Below are positions 26,178 to 34,729 of a DNA stretch of 64,000 nucleotides, one piece after another. The stretch is from CALBTQ01 sp036725605. GTDB lineage: Bacteria > Lernaellota > Lernaellaia > Lernaellales > Lernaellaceae. The notes under the pieces were generated by a model, which ran no database searches, was not told the origin of the DNA, and worked only from the letters and a program-made list of their open reading frames with translations. Each line of letters opens with the position of its first letter. Position 1 is the first letter of the stretch. The stretch is taken from positions 1-64,000 of the forward strand of contig DAIMDW010000025.1 in NCBI GenBank assembly GCA_036725605.1, in the 5' to 3' direction. Both the position numbers and the translations under genes were made by a program.

Positions 26178-27233
26178 TTATTTCCAAATCCGTTCGCCGT
26201 TGAAGCGAATTTCCTGCCGCCAAAGGTCTTGCACCATGCTGATGACGGTCGCGGGCAGCGGCACGTAATGCAGCGACTTGGCGATGTCCTGGCCGTGGTT
26301 GAAGGACCAGTCGAAGAATTTGAGCATCTCCAGCGCCTTCACGCCGTCCTTCTGCGCTTTGTGCACCAGGATGAACGAGGCGCCGGTGATCGGCCAGCTA
26401 TCGTCGCCCGGCTGATCGGTCAGCACCATGTAGAAACCGGGAGCGTTGGCCCAATCGGCGTTGGCCGTGGCCGCCTGGAAGGTTTCAATGGTCGGGGAAA
26501 CGTATTTGCCGGCTTTGTTTTCAAGCTGCACGTAATTGAGTTTGTTCTGCAGGGCATAGGCGAACTCGACATAGCCGATCGCGCCCTTGGTGCGCTGCAC
26601 GTACGCGGCCACGCCCTCGTTGCCCTTGCCGCCGATACCGGTCGGCCAGGAAACGACCTTGCCCGAGCCCACACGCTGCCGCCAGGTGTTGCTGATTTTA
26701 TCGAGGTAGTTGGTGAAGATCCAGGTAGTGCCGGAACCGTCGGCGCGATGCACGACCGTGACGGCCATGTCGGGCAGCTTCACGCCGGGGTTGATCGCCG
26801 CGATCGCCGCGTCGTTCCACTTGGTGATCTTGCCCAGGAAGATGTCGCCGAGCACTGCGGAAGAGATCTTCAGGCTGCCGGCTTGGATGCCGGGGACGTT
26901 GATCACGGCCACGACGCCGCCGACGATCATCGGGAACTGAATCAGGCCGGCTTCGTCGAGTTCCTTTTTGCTCAAGGGCGCGTCGGAGGCGCCGAAGTCG
27001 ACGGTCTTCGCTTTGATCTGGGCAATGCCGCCGCCCGAGCCGATCGACTGATAGTTCAACCGCGTCTCGGTGAGTTTTTCATACTTGTAAGCCCATTGGG
27101 CGTAGACCGGATAGGGGAAACTCGCGCCGGCGCCGTTGACGGTCACTTTCGCCGCCACGGCCACGCCGGCCGCGGCCACGATCGCGATCACGGCCGCCAA
27201 GGCGATCAGCGCGCTCAACTTCATCCGTTTCAT
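26178..27233 (-). CDS. pstS: periplasmic phosphate-binding protein
   Basis: Binds phosphate for PstCAB. It has 351 residues from ATG 27233 with AAGGAGT seven bases upstream; the signal peptide is MKRMKLSALIALAAVIAIVA onward to VAVA. The PstS hallmarks are VNGAGASFPYPVYAQW, SIGSGGGIAQIKAKTVDFGASDAPL, the ligand loop RADGSGTTWIFTNYL, and GNEGVAAYVQRTKGAIGYVE. Candidate Pho box repeats lie directly upstream (27279-27318). Confidence 0.96.
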   Translation of the reverse strand: MKRMKLSALIALAAVIAIVAAAGVAVAAKVTVNGAGASFPYPVYAQWAYKYEKLTETRLNYQSIGSGGGIAQIKAKTVDFGASDAPLSKKELDEAGLIQFPMIVGGVVAVINVPGIQAGSLKISSAVLGDIFLGKITKWNDAAIAAINPGVKLPDMAVTVVHRADGSGTTWIFTNYLDKISNTWRQRVGSGKVVSWPTGIGGKGNEGVAAYVQRTKGAIGYVEFAYALQNKLNYVQLENKAGKYVSPTIETFQAATANADWANAPGFYMVLTDQPGDDSWPITGASFILVHKAQKDGVKALEMLKFFDWSFNHGQDIAKSLHYVPLPATVISMVQDLWRQEIRFNGERIWK

Positions 27234-27278
27234 GACCAGACTCCTTGGCATACTGCCAGTGTGGGTGCGTCCTAATAG

Positions 27279-27318
27279 TTAGCTTTTTGTGTTAGCAAAC
27301 CGTTAGCGCACGATTATC
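27279..27318. promoter_or_regulatory. candidate Pho box upstream of pstS
   Basis: TTAGC occurs on the plus strand at 27279, 27292 and 27303, with TTAT at 27314: the last three steps are 11 bases apart (the first is 13). Eleven-base direct repeats are the binding format of PhoB and PhoP regulators. The element lies 46-85 bases from the pstS start. Confidence 0.6.
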
Positions 27319-27340
27319 TTTCCGCTACTTATGCATTCGT

Positions 27341-28483
27341 TCAGAACTTGACCATCGCGTTGACGCCGACGAAAGAGTCGGAGGATTTGGTCACTTCCTC
27401 GCCCTCGTCGTCGGTCACTTCGGCGGTGTACATGATGGTCTTGTAGTTCAGCGAAAAGGCCAGGTTCTTGAGCGGATCGTAGCTGACGCCGGCCAACAGC
27501 ATCGACTGCTCATCCTGATAGCCGTGGGTGTCCTCGTCGTTTTCAGTGTCCGGATCGTACATGTCGTAGCGCGCGAACAGGCCGAAGTTGTAGGGCATGT
27601 ACAGCACGCCGTAGCCGTGCACGACCGTGCTGGTGATCTGATCGGCGTCGGCGTCTTTGAGCGCTTCGTCATCGGAGCTCCACTGGCGCATGTCGTAACC
27701 GCCGCCGATGTTGATGCCCCAGTTTTCGTTGAACATGTACTTGTAGGCCAGCAGCACGTTGATCACCGTCACGTCCTCGTCGGGATCGCTGGGATTGTCG
27801 TTGTTCATCATCGCCGCGCCGACCAACTGCAGGTCTTTGAGCGCGCCGACCATTTGGAAGGGCGTCAATTTCAACGACGCCTGAATGCCCTTGCCCTTGT
27901 TTTCTTCCGGCGACTTGTAGCCCTCGCCGTTGCGCAGCACGACGTAGTAGGCGGCGTAGGGACCGAACGCGCCGTAGGCGGCCAGCCCGTTGTCGGCGGA
28001 GGTGTCGAACTTCCACAGGTCGGCCGGCGACTTGACGACGTACCGATAGCCGAAGGCGTTGTCGTACAGTTCGATGTACGCGGTCTGCAACAGGCCGAAG
28101 CGCACGTTGAAATACTTGTAAGGCGTGAAGTCGCCGTAGGCGTATTTCAGGTAGTAGCCGTAGAGACCTTCGCTGCTTTCCAGCGTCGTGTTGCCCTCTT
28201 CGTCTTCGCCGAGCTTGTAGTTTTTCGTGCGGGTCACATCGCCGGTGATGCGGCCCGACCAGTAATCGTTGAAATTGACCTTGAAGCCCAGGTACGCCCG
28301 GCCGATTTCAAATTCGTTGTAATCGTTATCGCCGTAGCGGCTGTCCCAATCCGGATACCCCGAAACGTTGTAGCTGAAACCCGCGAAAATGCGGCCTTCC
28401 GGCTTGACCTCGACGGCCCAGGCCGCGGCGGTCATCGCCAACACCAAAAATACGGTCAGCAAACCAAACGGAAACTTTTTCAT
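27341..28483 (-). CDS. outer-membrane porin of the phosphate regulon (Porin_O_P-like)
   Basis: The protein has 380 residues from ATG 28483, preceded by AGGAGGAGG. The signal peptide (KKFPFGLLTVFLVLAMTAAAWA) is followed by VEVKPEGRIFAGFSYN and a series of amphipathic strands (AYLGFKVNFNDYWSGRITGD, YFNVRFGLLQTAYIELYD) ending in NAMVKF, with the terminal Phe of trimeric porins. It resembles phosphate-selective porin families. The location between phoR and pstS and its own Pho-box-like repeats support phosphate or polyphosphate passage, but selectivity is inferred. Confidence 0.78.
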   Translation of the reverse strand: MKKFPFGLLTVFLVLAMTAAAWAVEVKPEGRIFAGFSYNVSGYPDWDSRYGDNDYNEFEIGRAYLGFKVNFNDYWSGRITGDVTRTKNYKLGEDEEGNTTLESSEGLYGYYLKYAYGDFTPYKYFNVRFGLLQTAYIELYDNAFGYRYVVKSPADLWKFDTSADNGLAAYGAFGPYAAYYVVLRNGEGYKSPEENKGKGIQASLKLTPFQMVGALKDLQLVGAAMMNNDNPSDPDEDVTVINVLLAYKYMFNENWGINIGGGYDMRQWSSDDEALKDADADQITSTVVHGYGVLYMPYNFGLFARYDMYDPDTENDEDTHGYQDEQSMLLAGVSYDPLKNLAFSLNYKTIMYTAEVTDDEGEEVTKSSDSFVGVNAMVKF

Positions 28484-28582
28484 GGATCCTCCTCCTGTGT
28501 TTCTCAAAGTACACATGAAACAGGTTGGTCTTCATTGTTGAGATAGACTCGTGCCATCCGCGACAAACATGCCGCAAAAAAA

Positions 28583-28600
28583 TTAGCAACGCGTTAGGAG
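28583..28600. promoter_or_regulatory. candidate Pho box upstream of the porin gene
   Basis: TTAGCAA at 28583 and TTAGG at 28594 are 11 bases apart, matching the spacing and sequence of the repeats before pstS and phoB. Only two units are clear here. Confidence 0.45.
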
Positions 28601-28619
28601 AATCGGAAAAGAATGTTAA

Positions 28620-30392
28620 TTAGCGCGGCAAGTGGATGACGAATTCGCTGCCCGCTTCGACTTTGCTCTCGACGGTGACCCAGCCGCCGTGCGCCTGCAC
28701 GATGTGCTTGACGATCGCCAGCCCCAGGCCGGTGCCGCCCAGTTTGCGGCTGCGCGCTTTGTCGACGCGGTAGAAGCGTTCGAAGATGCGCGGCAGGTGC
28801 TCGGCCGGAATACCGCAACCGGTGTCCTTGACGACGACGCGCGTTTCGCGCTCGTCCTGCATCGCGCCCACGTCGACCGGCGCGCCCTCGTCGCTGTATT
28901 TGACGGCGTTGTCGATCAGATTGACGATCGCCTGTTCGAGCATCGGCGAGTTGATCGACACGAGGATGTCCTCGTCGCACACCAGACGCAGGTCGATTTC
29001 CTTGGCCGCCGCCTTGTTATTGCAGATGAGCATCGCGCTTTTGAGCACCGGCTTGAGCGCGACATTCTCCTTGGCGATCGAACCGCGTTCGCCGTCCTGC
29101 TCGATGCGCGAAAGGCTCAGCAGATCTTCGATGATTGCGTTGAGGCGGTTGGATTGCTTGTAGATGATGCTCAGAAACTCGCGCGCCTTTTCGCGGTCCT
29201 CGATCGCGCCGTCGACCAGCGTTTCGACGAAACCGCGAATCGAGGTGATCGGCGTTTTCAATTCGTGCGAGACGTTGGCAACGAAATCGCGGCGCACGTT
29301 TTCCAGCTTTTTCAGACGCGAAATGTCGTTGAACACGACGATCGCGTAGTTGATTTTCTTGGTGGCCGCGTCGTGAATGAACGTGCCGTGCGTTTGCAGG
29401 AAACGATCCTGCTCGCCGTGCAGCACGATCTCGGCTTCGATCGGCTGTTTGGCGGCGTACAATTTTTTGATGAACTGCAGCAGATCGGCGTTGCGGATCG
29501 TTTCGTAAATGTTGCCGCCGATCACGTCCGCCTCGTGCAGGCCGAACAACGCGGAAATCGCCTTGTTGCAGCGCACGATGCGAAATTCGGCGTCGAGCAC
29601 CAGCACGCCCTCGACCATGTTGGTCAGAATCGCTTCAAGTTCGTTGCGTTGCGCGGTGATCGTCTGCATGCGTTCGTTGAGCTGATTGCCCATTTCATTC
29701 AGCGATTCCACGACGGCTCCCATTTCCTCGGATTGCGATACGGTCAGACGGTAACTGAAGTCGCCCTCGGCGAAACGGCGGGCGCCCTGTTGGATTTCCT
29801 GCAACACGCGGTTGATGCGACGCGAAATGATGTAACTGACGATCGCCGCGAAAATGGCGGCCACGATCGCGCCCAGCGCAATGTCGACATACTTGGCCTG
29901 CAACGTGGCCATGATGCGCGGAATCGGCATCGCGGTGCGCACGACGCCGACGATCGCCGCTTCGCGCCGCACCGGCACGGCCACGTACATCATCTCCTGC
30001 CGCAACGTGTAGGAATATCGGTTGGCCACGCCCGTCTTCCCGCCGAGCGCCGCTTGCACTTCCGGTCGATCGGCATGGTTGTCCATGGTTGTCGGATCGT
30101 TTTCGGAATCGCCGGTCACCCGGCCGTCGCGCAGAATAACGGTGATGCGCGTGCGCGAGGCTTTGGCCGCCGCATCGACGGTCGCATCGACCCGCGTCGC
30201 GTCGGCGAGATCGTTGTTCGTCAGCAGATATCCAACCAAACCGGCGCGAGCGGAGAGCACCTCTTCCAAATGACTCAGATAAAACTGGCGCAGCGCCGAG
30301 GCGAAGAACGTCGACACGGCGAACAACGCCAGCACGGTGATCAGCAGGTAGGACGGATAAAGCTGCCAGATCAGCTTTCTGCGCTTGGACAT
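28620..30392 (-). CDS. phoR: phosphate-regulon sensor histidine kinase
   Basis: The protein has 590 residues, larger than E. coli PhoR (431). Order: TM1 (about 13-33), a periplasmic domain of about 130 residues, TM2 (about 172-195), HAMP (RINRVLQEIQQGARRFAEGD), a PAS domain (LEAILTNMVEGVLVLDAEFR), HisKA with VSHELKTPITSIRGFVETL holding the phospho-accepting His, and a HATPase with NLIDNAVKYSD, DTGCGIP and GTGLGLAIVKH. The start follows GAGGAAGC. It lies six bases after phoB. The periplasmic loop suggests it senses more than Pst/PhoU status. Confidence 0.93.
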   Translation of the reverse strand: MSKRRKLIWQLYPSYLLITVLALFAVSTFFASALRQFYLSHLEEVLSARAGLVGYLLTNNDLADATRVDATVDAAAKASRTRITVILRDGRVTGDSENDPTTMDNHADRPEVQAALGGKTGVANRYSYTLRQEMMYVAVPVRREAAIVGVVRTAMPIPRIMATLQAKYVDIALGAIVAAIFAAIVSYIISRRINRVLQEIQQGARRFAEGDFSYRLTVSQSEEMGAVVESLNEMGNQLNERMQTITAQRNELEAILTNMVEGVLVLDAEFRIVRCNKAISALFGLHEADVIGGNIYETIRNADLLQFIKKLYAAKQPIEAEIVLHGEQDRFLQTHGTFIHDAATKKINYAIVVFNDISRLKKLENVRRDFVANVSHELKTPITSIRGFVETLVDGAIEDREKAREFLSIIYKQSNRLNAIIEDLLSLSRIEQDGERGSIAKENVALKPVLKSAMLICNNKAAAKEIDLRLVCDEDILVSINSPMLEQAIVNLIDNAVKYSDEGAPVDVGAMQDERETRVVVKDTGCGIPAEHLPRIFERFYRVDKARSRKLGGTGLGLAIVKHIVQAHGGWVTVESKVEAGSEFVIHLPR

Positions 30393-30398
30393 GCTTCC

Positions 30399-31082
30399 TC
30401 AATCTTTAAAGCGATAGCCGACGCCCCGAACCGTTTCCAGGTATTGCCCGGCCTCGCCCAGTTTTTTACGCAAACCGGTGATCTGCACGTCGACCGAACG
30501 CTCGGTCACCGCATAGTCGGAGCCTTTGACGCCGGAGATGATCTGATTGCGGCTGTACACCCAACCGGGCCGCCGGGCCAGAAAATGCAGAATGCCGAAC
30601 TCGGTGACGGTCAAGTCGACCGCCTGCCCGTTGACGGTCACCTCGTGCCGCGTCGGATTGATGATGATGTTGCGCAGGCGCAGCACGGTGTCGCTTTCCT
30701 CCTCGCCCACGCCGCGCCGCAGCGCCGCCCGGATGCGCGCGGTCAGCACACGCGGGCTGAACGGCTTGGTGATGTAATCGTCCGCGCCCAGTTCGAGCCC
30801 GGCGACGATGTCGGCGTCCTCGCCCTTGGCCGTGAGCATGATGACGGGAATCGACGCGGTTTCGATATCGCGCTTCAACTGCTTGCACACATCGAAGCCG
30901 TCCACGCCGGGCAGCATCAGGTCCAGGACGATCAGGTCCGGATGCTTGTTCTTGGCGAACTTCAGCGCTTCTTCGCCCGAGGCGACGCAGTCGACCTGAT
31001 AGCCTTCTTTGGCCAGGTTGTAGCGCACCAGTTCGAGGATGTCTTCCTCATCATCGACGACCAGGATATGTGTTTTGCTCAT
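30399..31082 (-). CDS. phoB: phosphate-regulon response regulator
   Basis: The protein has 227 residues: receiver domain with acidic pocket VDDEED, phosphorylation site VLDLMLPGVDG (Asp about 53) and LTAKGE, then an OmpR/PhoB winged helix (TVTEFGILHFLARRPGWVYS, RSVDVQITGLRKKLG, RGVGYRF). First gene of phoBR, preceded by three in-phase 11-bp repeats, consistent with autoregulation. Confidence 0.94.
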   Translation of the reverse strand: MSKTHILVVDDEEDILELVRYNLAKEGYQVDCVASGEEALKFAKNKHPDLIVLDLMLPGVDGFDVCKQLKRDIETASIPVIMLTAKGEDADIVAGLELGADDYITKPFSPRVLTARIRAALRRGVGEEESDTVLRLRNIIINPTRHEVTVNGQAVDLTVTEFGILHFLARRPGWVYSRNQIISGVKGSDYAVTERSVDVQITGLRKKLGEAGQYLETVRGVGYRFKD

Positions 31083-31136
31083 GCCTTATCCTTTGTCCGC
31101 GACACAAAATATTGGCATACATCTAAACTAAAACTA

Positions 31137-31166
31137 TTAGCAAATGATTAGCAAATCTTTAACAAA
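31137..31166. promoter_or_regulatory. candidate Pho box upstream of phoBR
   Basis: TTAGCAAATGA, TTAGCAAATCT and TTAACAAATCG start at 31137, 31148 and 31159: three units in exact 11-base phase. This is the best-preserved of the three sites in the window. It lies about 55-85 bases upstream of phoB. Confidence 0.65.
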
Positions 31167-31193
31167 TCGAGAAATTCAGCTTTTTCAACAAGA

Positions 31194-33290
31194 TCACGGC
31201 TCGATTTGCCGTATTTGCCCGACCAGGTCCGCCAGCGCTCCCCGCCGTACGAACACGGCCGGTGTGCCCAACGGCGCATCGACCTCGCGCGTGCAGCGTC
31301 CCGCCACCACCTGCCCGGTGAACAAATGCTCCCATTCCCCGGCCGGAAAACGCACCTGCACCGTCGTCGCCCCCTCGGTCACGACCGGCGCAAAGAGCAT
31401 GTCCTGGCCGATCATCCATTGATCGTGCGCGCGCAAAGATTCGGACCACAGCGGATCGACCAACACCGTATGGCGGATGATCGGCAAGCCGGTTTCCCGC
31501 GCCTGCACCGCCAACTCGCGGAAATACGGCGCCAATGCATTGTGAATCAACGAGAACCGCGTGAAGTGCGCCAGGGTTTGTGCATCGCTGTCGAAGCGAT
31601 GATTTTCCGTTTTTTGCAGGCCGTCGTGGGTGCGCATGATCGGCGTGAACGCGCCCAGTTCGGTCCAGCGCAAGAAAAGCTCCTTGGTGCTGGGACCGCC
31701 GGAAAAGCCGGCGATATCGTGCGTGAAATAAGGGATGCCCGCCAGTCCGAGCGTCAGACCGGCCTTGATAACGGTGGGCAGACCGTCCATCTCGTCCCAG
31801 GACGCCTCCTGATCGCCCGCCCAGACGACCTGCGCAACCTTCTGCTCGCCGGTGAAGCCGCTACGCGTGAGCAGGAAAAAATCGCCGTCGGGATAAGCCT
31901 CGGTCAGCACTTCGCGGTTCAGGCGATGCCACTGCGTCGGATACAGGTTGTGCACCGCATCCGCGTCGCCGTCGGCCAGGCGCGCGCCAAAGGGCAACCA
32001 TTCGCCGAAATCGGCCATCCAGCCGGACATGCCCAGGTCGATCGCCTCGCGCGCGTAATCCTGAAACCAATCGGCCGCCGCGGAATTGGTCACGTCCAGC
32101 AGCGAGCCGGTGAACACGCTGATGATGAAGACGTACGGACGCCCGTCGCCCCCCTCGATCAGATAGCCGTTTTGCGCGCCCGGCTCGAACAACTCGTAAT
32201 CGGGGCAGACGAAGGGATTGAAATAGCCGAGGAAACGAACGCCTTTCGCGCGCAGGTCGGCGATGGTTTTCGCCAGATCGGGATACAATTCCTCGTCGTG
32301 AATCCAGCGATACTTCACGCCGTAGTTGCCCAAGCCGAAGTGGCGGATGCCCACCCAATCCTGCACCCAGACGGCGGTGACCGGAACGCCGGCGGCCAAC
32401 GCGGTCTCCAGGCGCGCCAGCACCGCGTCGGTCCCGCCCTGCGCGGCAAGGATCACGCCGTCGAACGCCCAATCCGGCGGAACGGATTTGGCGCGACCGA
32501 CCTCACGCGTCAACTGGCGGACGATCGCGGCGGGGCGCGGCCCGGGCAGCATCCGAAACGACACGTCGCGGCCGTTCCACACCTCGACGCTCCACAGGTC
32601 CGATACGCTGCGGCCCAGGTCGAACAGCGAGTACTCGCTGTTGTCGAGCAGAAAACCTTTGCCCTGCGCGGGATCGAGAAAATACGGCATCGGGAAATAG
32701 GTGTCGGTCAGGTCGCCCGTGGTGGGCATCGCCGGATGCGGGCTGCGCCCGACACCCTGTTCGGAAGCCCACACCGGCACGCGTTGGCCGATCAGGTCGA
32801 GGTAGTTGTATTGTTCGCCGAAGCCCCAAAAGCGGTCGCCGTCGTTTTTTACGAAGGACAACCGCAGGCCGTCGTACCCGTTGGCGTCGCCGACCCGCAA
32901 AGCCACGGTCAGGTCGTCGTGCTCGTTGACGGCGATGCGCACGACGCCCACCTGCCGCGCACCGTCCAGCAACTTGATCAGCCCACCGTCGGCCGCGAAG
33001 GTCAGGTCGATTTCCTCGGGCGTGGCTCGCTTGATGTGAAAGAAGCCGAAAAGCATCCAAACACGCGGCTCGAAACGCAGGGCGGTTACCGCCGTCCAAC
33101 TTTGCATCAGCCGTTCGCCGCGCCAAAAGCGCAGCACGCCGTCGTCGCCCAATTCCCAGGTCCACGGGCCGTCGATCGTCGCCGGGTCGATCCAGGATTC
33201 CGCTTGCGTTTCATTGGGTTGGCCGTCGCAGGCGGCGAGAAGGGCAAGCAGGCAGAGAGTCAGGAGGAACAGGAAAACGCGGCGTCTCAT
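31194..33290 (-). CDS. glycoside hydrolase family 31 lipoprotein
   Basis: The protein has 698 residues. ATG 33290 has GGAG five bases before it and opens a lipoprotein signal ending LLALLAAC. GH31 landmarks are present: WGFGEQYNYLDL, VWVQDWVGIRHFG, the nucleophile region SGWMADFGEWLPFG, and the acid/base region VVWAGDQEASWDEMDG followed by HDIAGFSGGPSTKELFLRW and THDG. The QDWxGxR and MADFGEWLP forms recall the sulfoquinovosidase branch (YihQ) more than classic alpha-glucosidases, but the sulfonate-binding residues are not secure. Anchored in the envelope, it would act on external glycosides. Confidence 0.85.
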   Translation of the reverse strand: MRRRVFLFLLTLCLLALLAACDGQPNETQAESWIDPATIDGPWTWELGDDGVLRFWRGERLMQSWTAVTALRFEPRVWMLFGFFHIKRATPEEIDLTFAADGGLIKLLDGARQVGVVRIAVNEHDDLTVALRVGDANGYDGLRLSFVKNDGDRFWGFGEQYNYLDLIGQRVPVWASEQGVGRSPHPAMPTTGDLTDTYFPMPYFLDPAQGKGFLLDNSEYSLFDLGRSVSDLWSVEVWNGRDVSFRMLPGPRPAAIVRQLTREVGRAKSVPPDWAFDGVILAAQGGTDAVLARLETALAAGVPVTAVWVQDWVGIRHFGLGNYGVKYRWIHDEELYPDLAKTIADLRAKGVRFLGYFNPFVCPDYELFEPGAQNGYLIEGGDGRPYVFIISVFTGSLLDVTNSAAADWFQDYAREAIDLGMSGWMADFGEWLPFGARLADGDADAVHNLYPTQWHRLNREVLTEAYPDGDFFLLTRSGFTGEQKVAQVVWAGDQEASWDEMDGLPTVIKAGLTLGLAGIPYFTHDIAGFSGGPSTKELFLRWTELGAFTPIMRTHDGLQKTENHRFDSDAQTLAHFTRFSLIHNALAPYFRELAVQARETGLPIIRHTVLVDPLWSESLRAHDQWMIGQDMLFAPVVTEGATTVQVRFPAGEWEHLFTGQVVAGRCTREVDAPLGTPAVFVRRGALADLVGQIRQIEP

Positions 33291-33397
33291 CATTTCTCCG
33301 TGAAGGGCGTCGTTTTGGCGTACTATAACCGGAAAACCGCTTGGCCGCCAACGGCGGATAACCGGGGTTGAAAACGGCCGAAAAATTGAAAAAGGTC

Positions 33398-33426
33398 TTG
33401 ACACGGCGTGTACTTACCGATATAGA
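33398..33426 (+). promoter_or_regulatory. strong sigma70 promoter of rpsT
   Basis: TTGACA (33398-33403) and TATAGA (33421-33426) are 17 bases apart and lie 55 bases upstream of the rpsT start. This is close to the consensus. Confidence 0.85.
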
Positions 33427-33481
33427 TTGGCACCCTTGATGGTACATATAACCGTTTCGACGGAATCAGGAGGCATATACC

Positions 33482-33763
33482 TTGGCTAATCATAAGAGCG
33501 CGATTAAACGTCATCGCCAGAGCCTGGTCCGCCGCGAGCGCAATCGCGCCGTGCGGAGCACGGTTCGCACCGAAACCAAAAAGATGCGCGAAGAGATCAG
33601 CGCGGGCGACGCGGAGAAAATCCAGGCCCAGCTGAAGGAAACCACCACGACGATCCAGAAGGCCGCCAGCAAAGGCGTGTTGACCAAGCAGACCGCCAGC
33701 CGGCGCATTTCGCGCCTGGCGAAGCAGGCTCACGCGAAAGTGTCACCGCCGGCAAAGGGATAA
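33482..33763 (+). CDS. rpsT: 30S ribosomal protein S20
   Basis: The protein has 93 residues: ANHKSAIKRHRQSLVRRERN at the N terminus and TASRRISRLAKQ near the C terminus are typical S20. It starts with TTG; AGGAGG lies at 33468-33473 at correct spacing and no ATG fits. E. coli rpsT also starts with UUG, which contributes to its autogenous translational repression. The last 21 bases overlap the 3' end of the convergent holA. Confidence 0.95.
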   Translation: MANHKSAIKRHRQSLVRRERNRAVRSTVRTETKKMREEISAGDAEKIQAQLKETTTTIQKAASKGVLTKQTASRRISRLAKQAHAKVSPPAKG

Positions 33764-34729
33764 GGTCAGCTTTTCGAGGATGGCGCGGTCGTTGCTGCGA
33801 CCGTCCTTGAGTTCCAAATCGGTACGCGATAACGAGAGCAGGCCGTTGCGCAACGATTCACTCGTAAAGCGGCGGGCCTGCTCCATTATTATTTTCGCCT
33901 GATACGGGCTCGCGCCCAGGGCGATGGCCGCCTCCCCTTCGTTGACTTTCTGCTTCATGATCTCCCGCGCCAGAATCATCAGCCGTAACTGCTTGGCCAC
34001 GAAGGCCAGAATGCCGATGGGCGATTCGCCCTGGTCGATCATCTGCTTGAGCACGAACAGCGACTCGGCCGAGTCCTTGCGCGCCATCGCGTCCATCAAC
34101 TGGAAGATCGGTTGTTCCTTGACCGTGGAGAGCACGGCGGAAAGATTCTCGATGCGCACGCGCGCCGAGCCGGCGTGCAGCGCGGCCTTTTCCAACTCCT
34201 TGGCCACCGCGGCGAGATCGGCGCCGACGTGCCGCACGAGAAAATCGATCGCCTCGGCGTCCAGCTCCAGCTTCTGGTCGCGGGCGATGGCCATCACCCA
34301 GGGGCGCATGCGCGATTCGTAGAGCTTGTCGAAATTGATCATCAGGCCGTGCTGCTTGATCAGCTTGACCATTTTGCCGCGCTTGTCGACCTTCTCGCCG
34401 AGCATGATCAGCGTGGTGAACGGCGCGGGCGATTCCAGGTAACCGAGGATGCGTTCCTGTTCATTTTTTTTCAGCTTGTGGATGTCGTGCAGAACAATCA
34501 CACGCGATTTGGCGAGCATCGGCAGGCTGTTGGCGATGCGCACCAGGTCGGAGATGTCGTCGCGGCCGACGCGGAAAATGTCGCTGTTCAGATCGCTCAT
34601 CGCCTCGGGCGCGGCGCAACGCAAAATGCGCTGCAAGGCCATTTCCAACTGGAACGGCTCGGGGCCGGTCACCAGGTAGACCGGTTTGACTTGCTGCTGC
34701 AGATCGCTTTCCAAAGTTTTGAGCGGCAT
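33743..34729 (-). CDS. holA: DNA polymerase III subunit delta
   Basis: Clamp-loader subunit that opens the beta clamp. The 328-residue protein matches family length (about 340) and features: VYLVTGPEPFQLEMALQRIL at the N terminus, RVIVLHDIHKLKKNEQE, LIMLGEKVDKRGKMVKLI, and the C-terminal collar helices. ATG 34729 overlaps the lptE stop (ATGA). The lptE-holA order is also found in E. coli. Confidence 0.92.
   Translation of the reverse strand: MPLKTLESDLQQQVKPVYLVTGPEPFQLEMALQRILRCAAPEAMSDLNSDIFRVGRDDISDLVRIANSLPMLAKSRVIVLHDIHKLKKNEQERILGYLESPAPFTTLIMLGEKVDKRGKMVKLIKQHGLMINFDKLYESRMRPWVMAIARDQKLELDAEAIDFLVRHVGADLAAVAKELEKAALHAGSARVRIENLSAVLSTVKEQPIFQLMDAMARKDSAESLFVLKQMIDQGESPIGILAFVAKQLRLMILAREIMKQKVNEGEAAIALGASPYQAKIIMEQARRFTSESLRNGLLSLSRTDLELKDGRSNDRAILEKLTLSLCRR

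Noticed and set aside
28632..31151. Plus-strand open frame of over 800 codons opposite phoR and phoB
   Set aside because: Antisense shadow; phoR and phoB motifs are intact on the minus strand.
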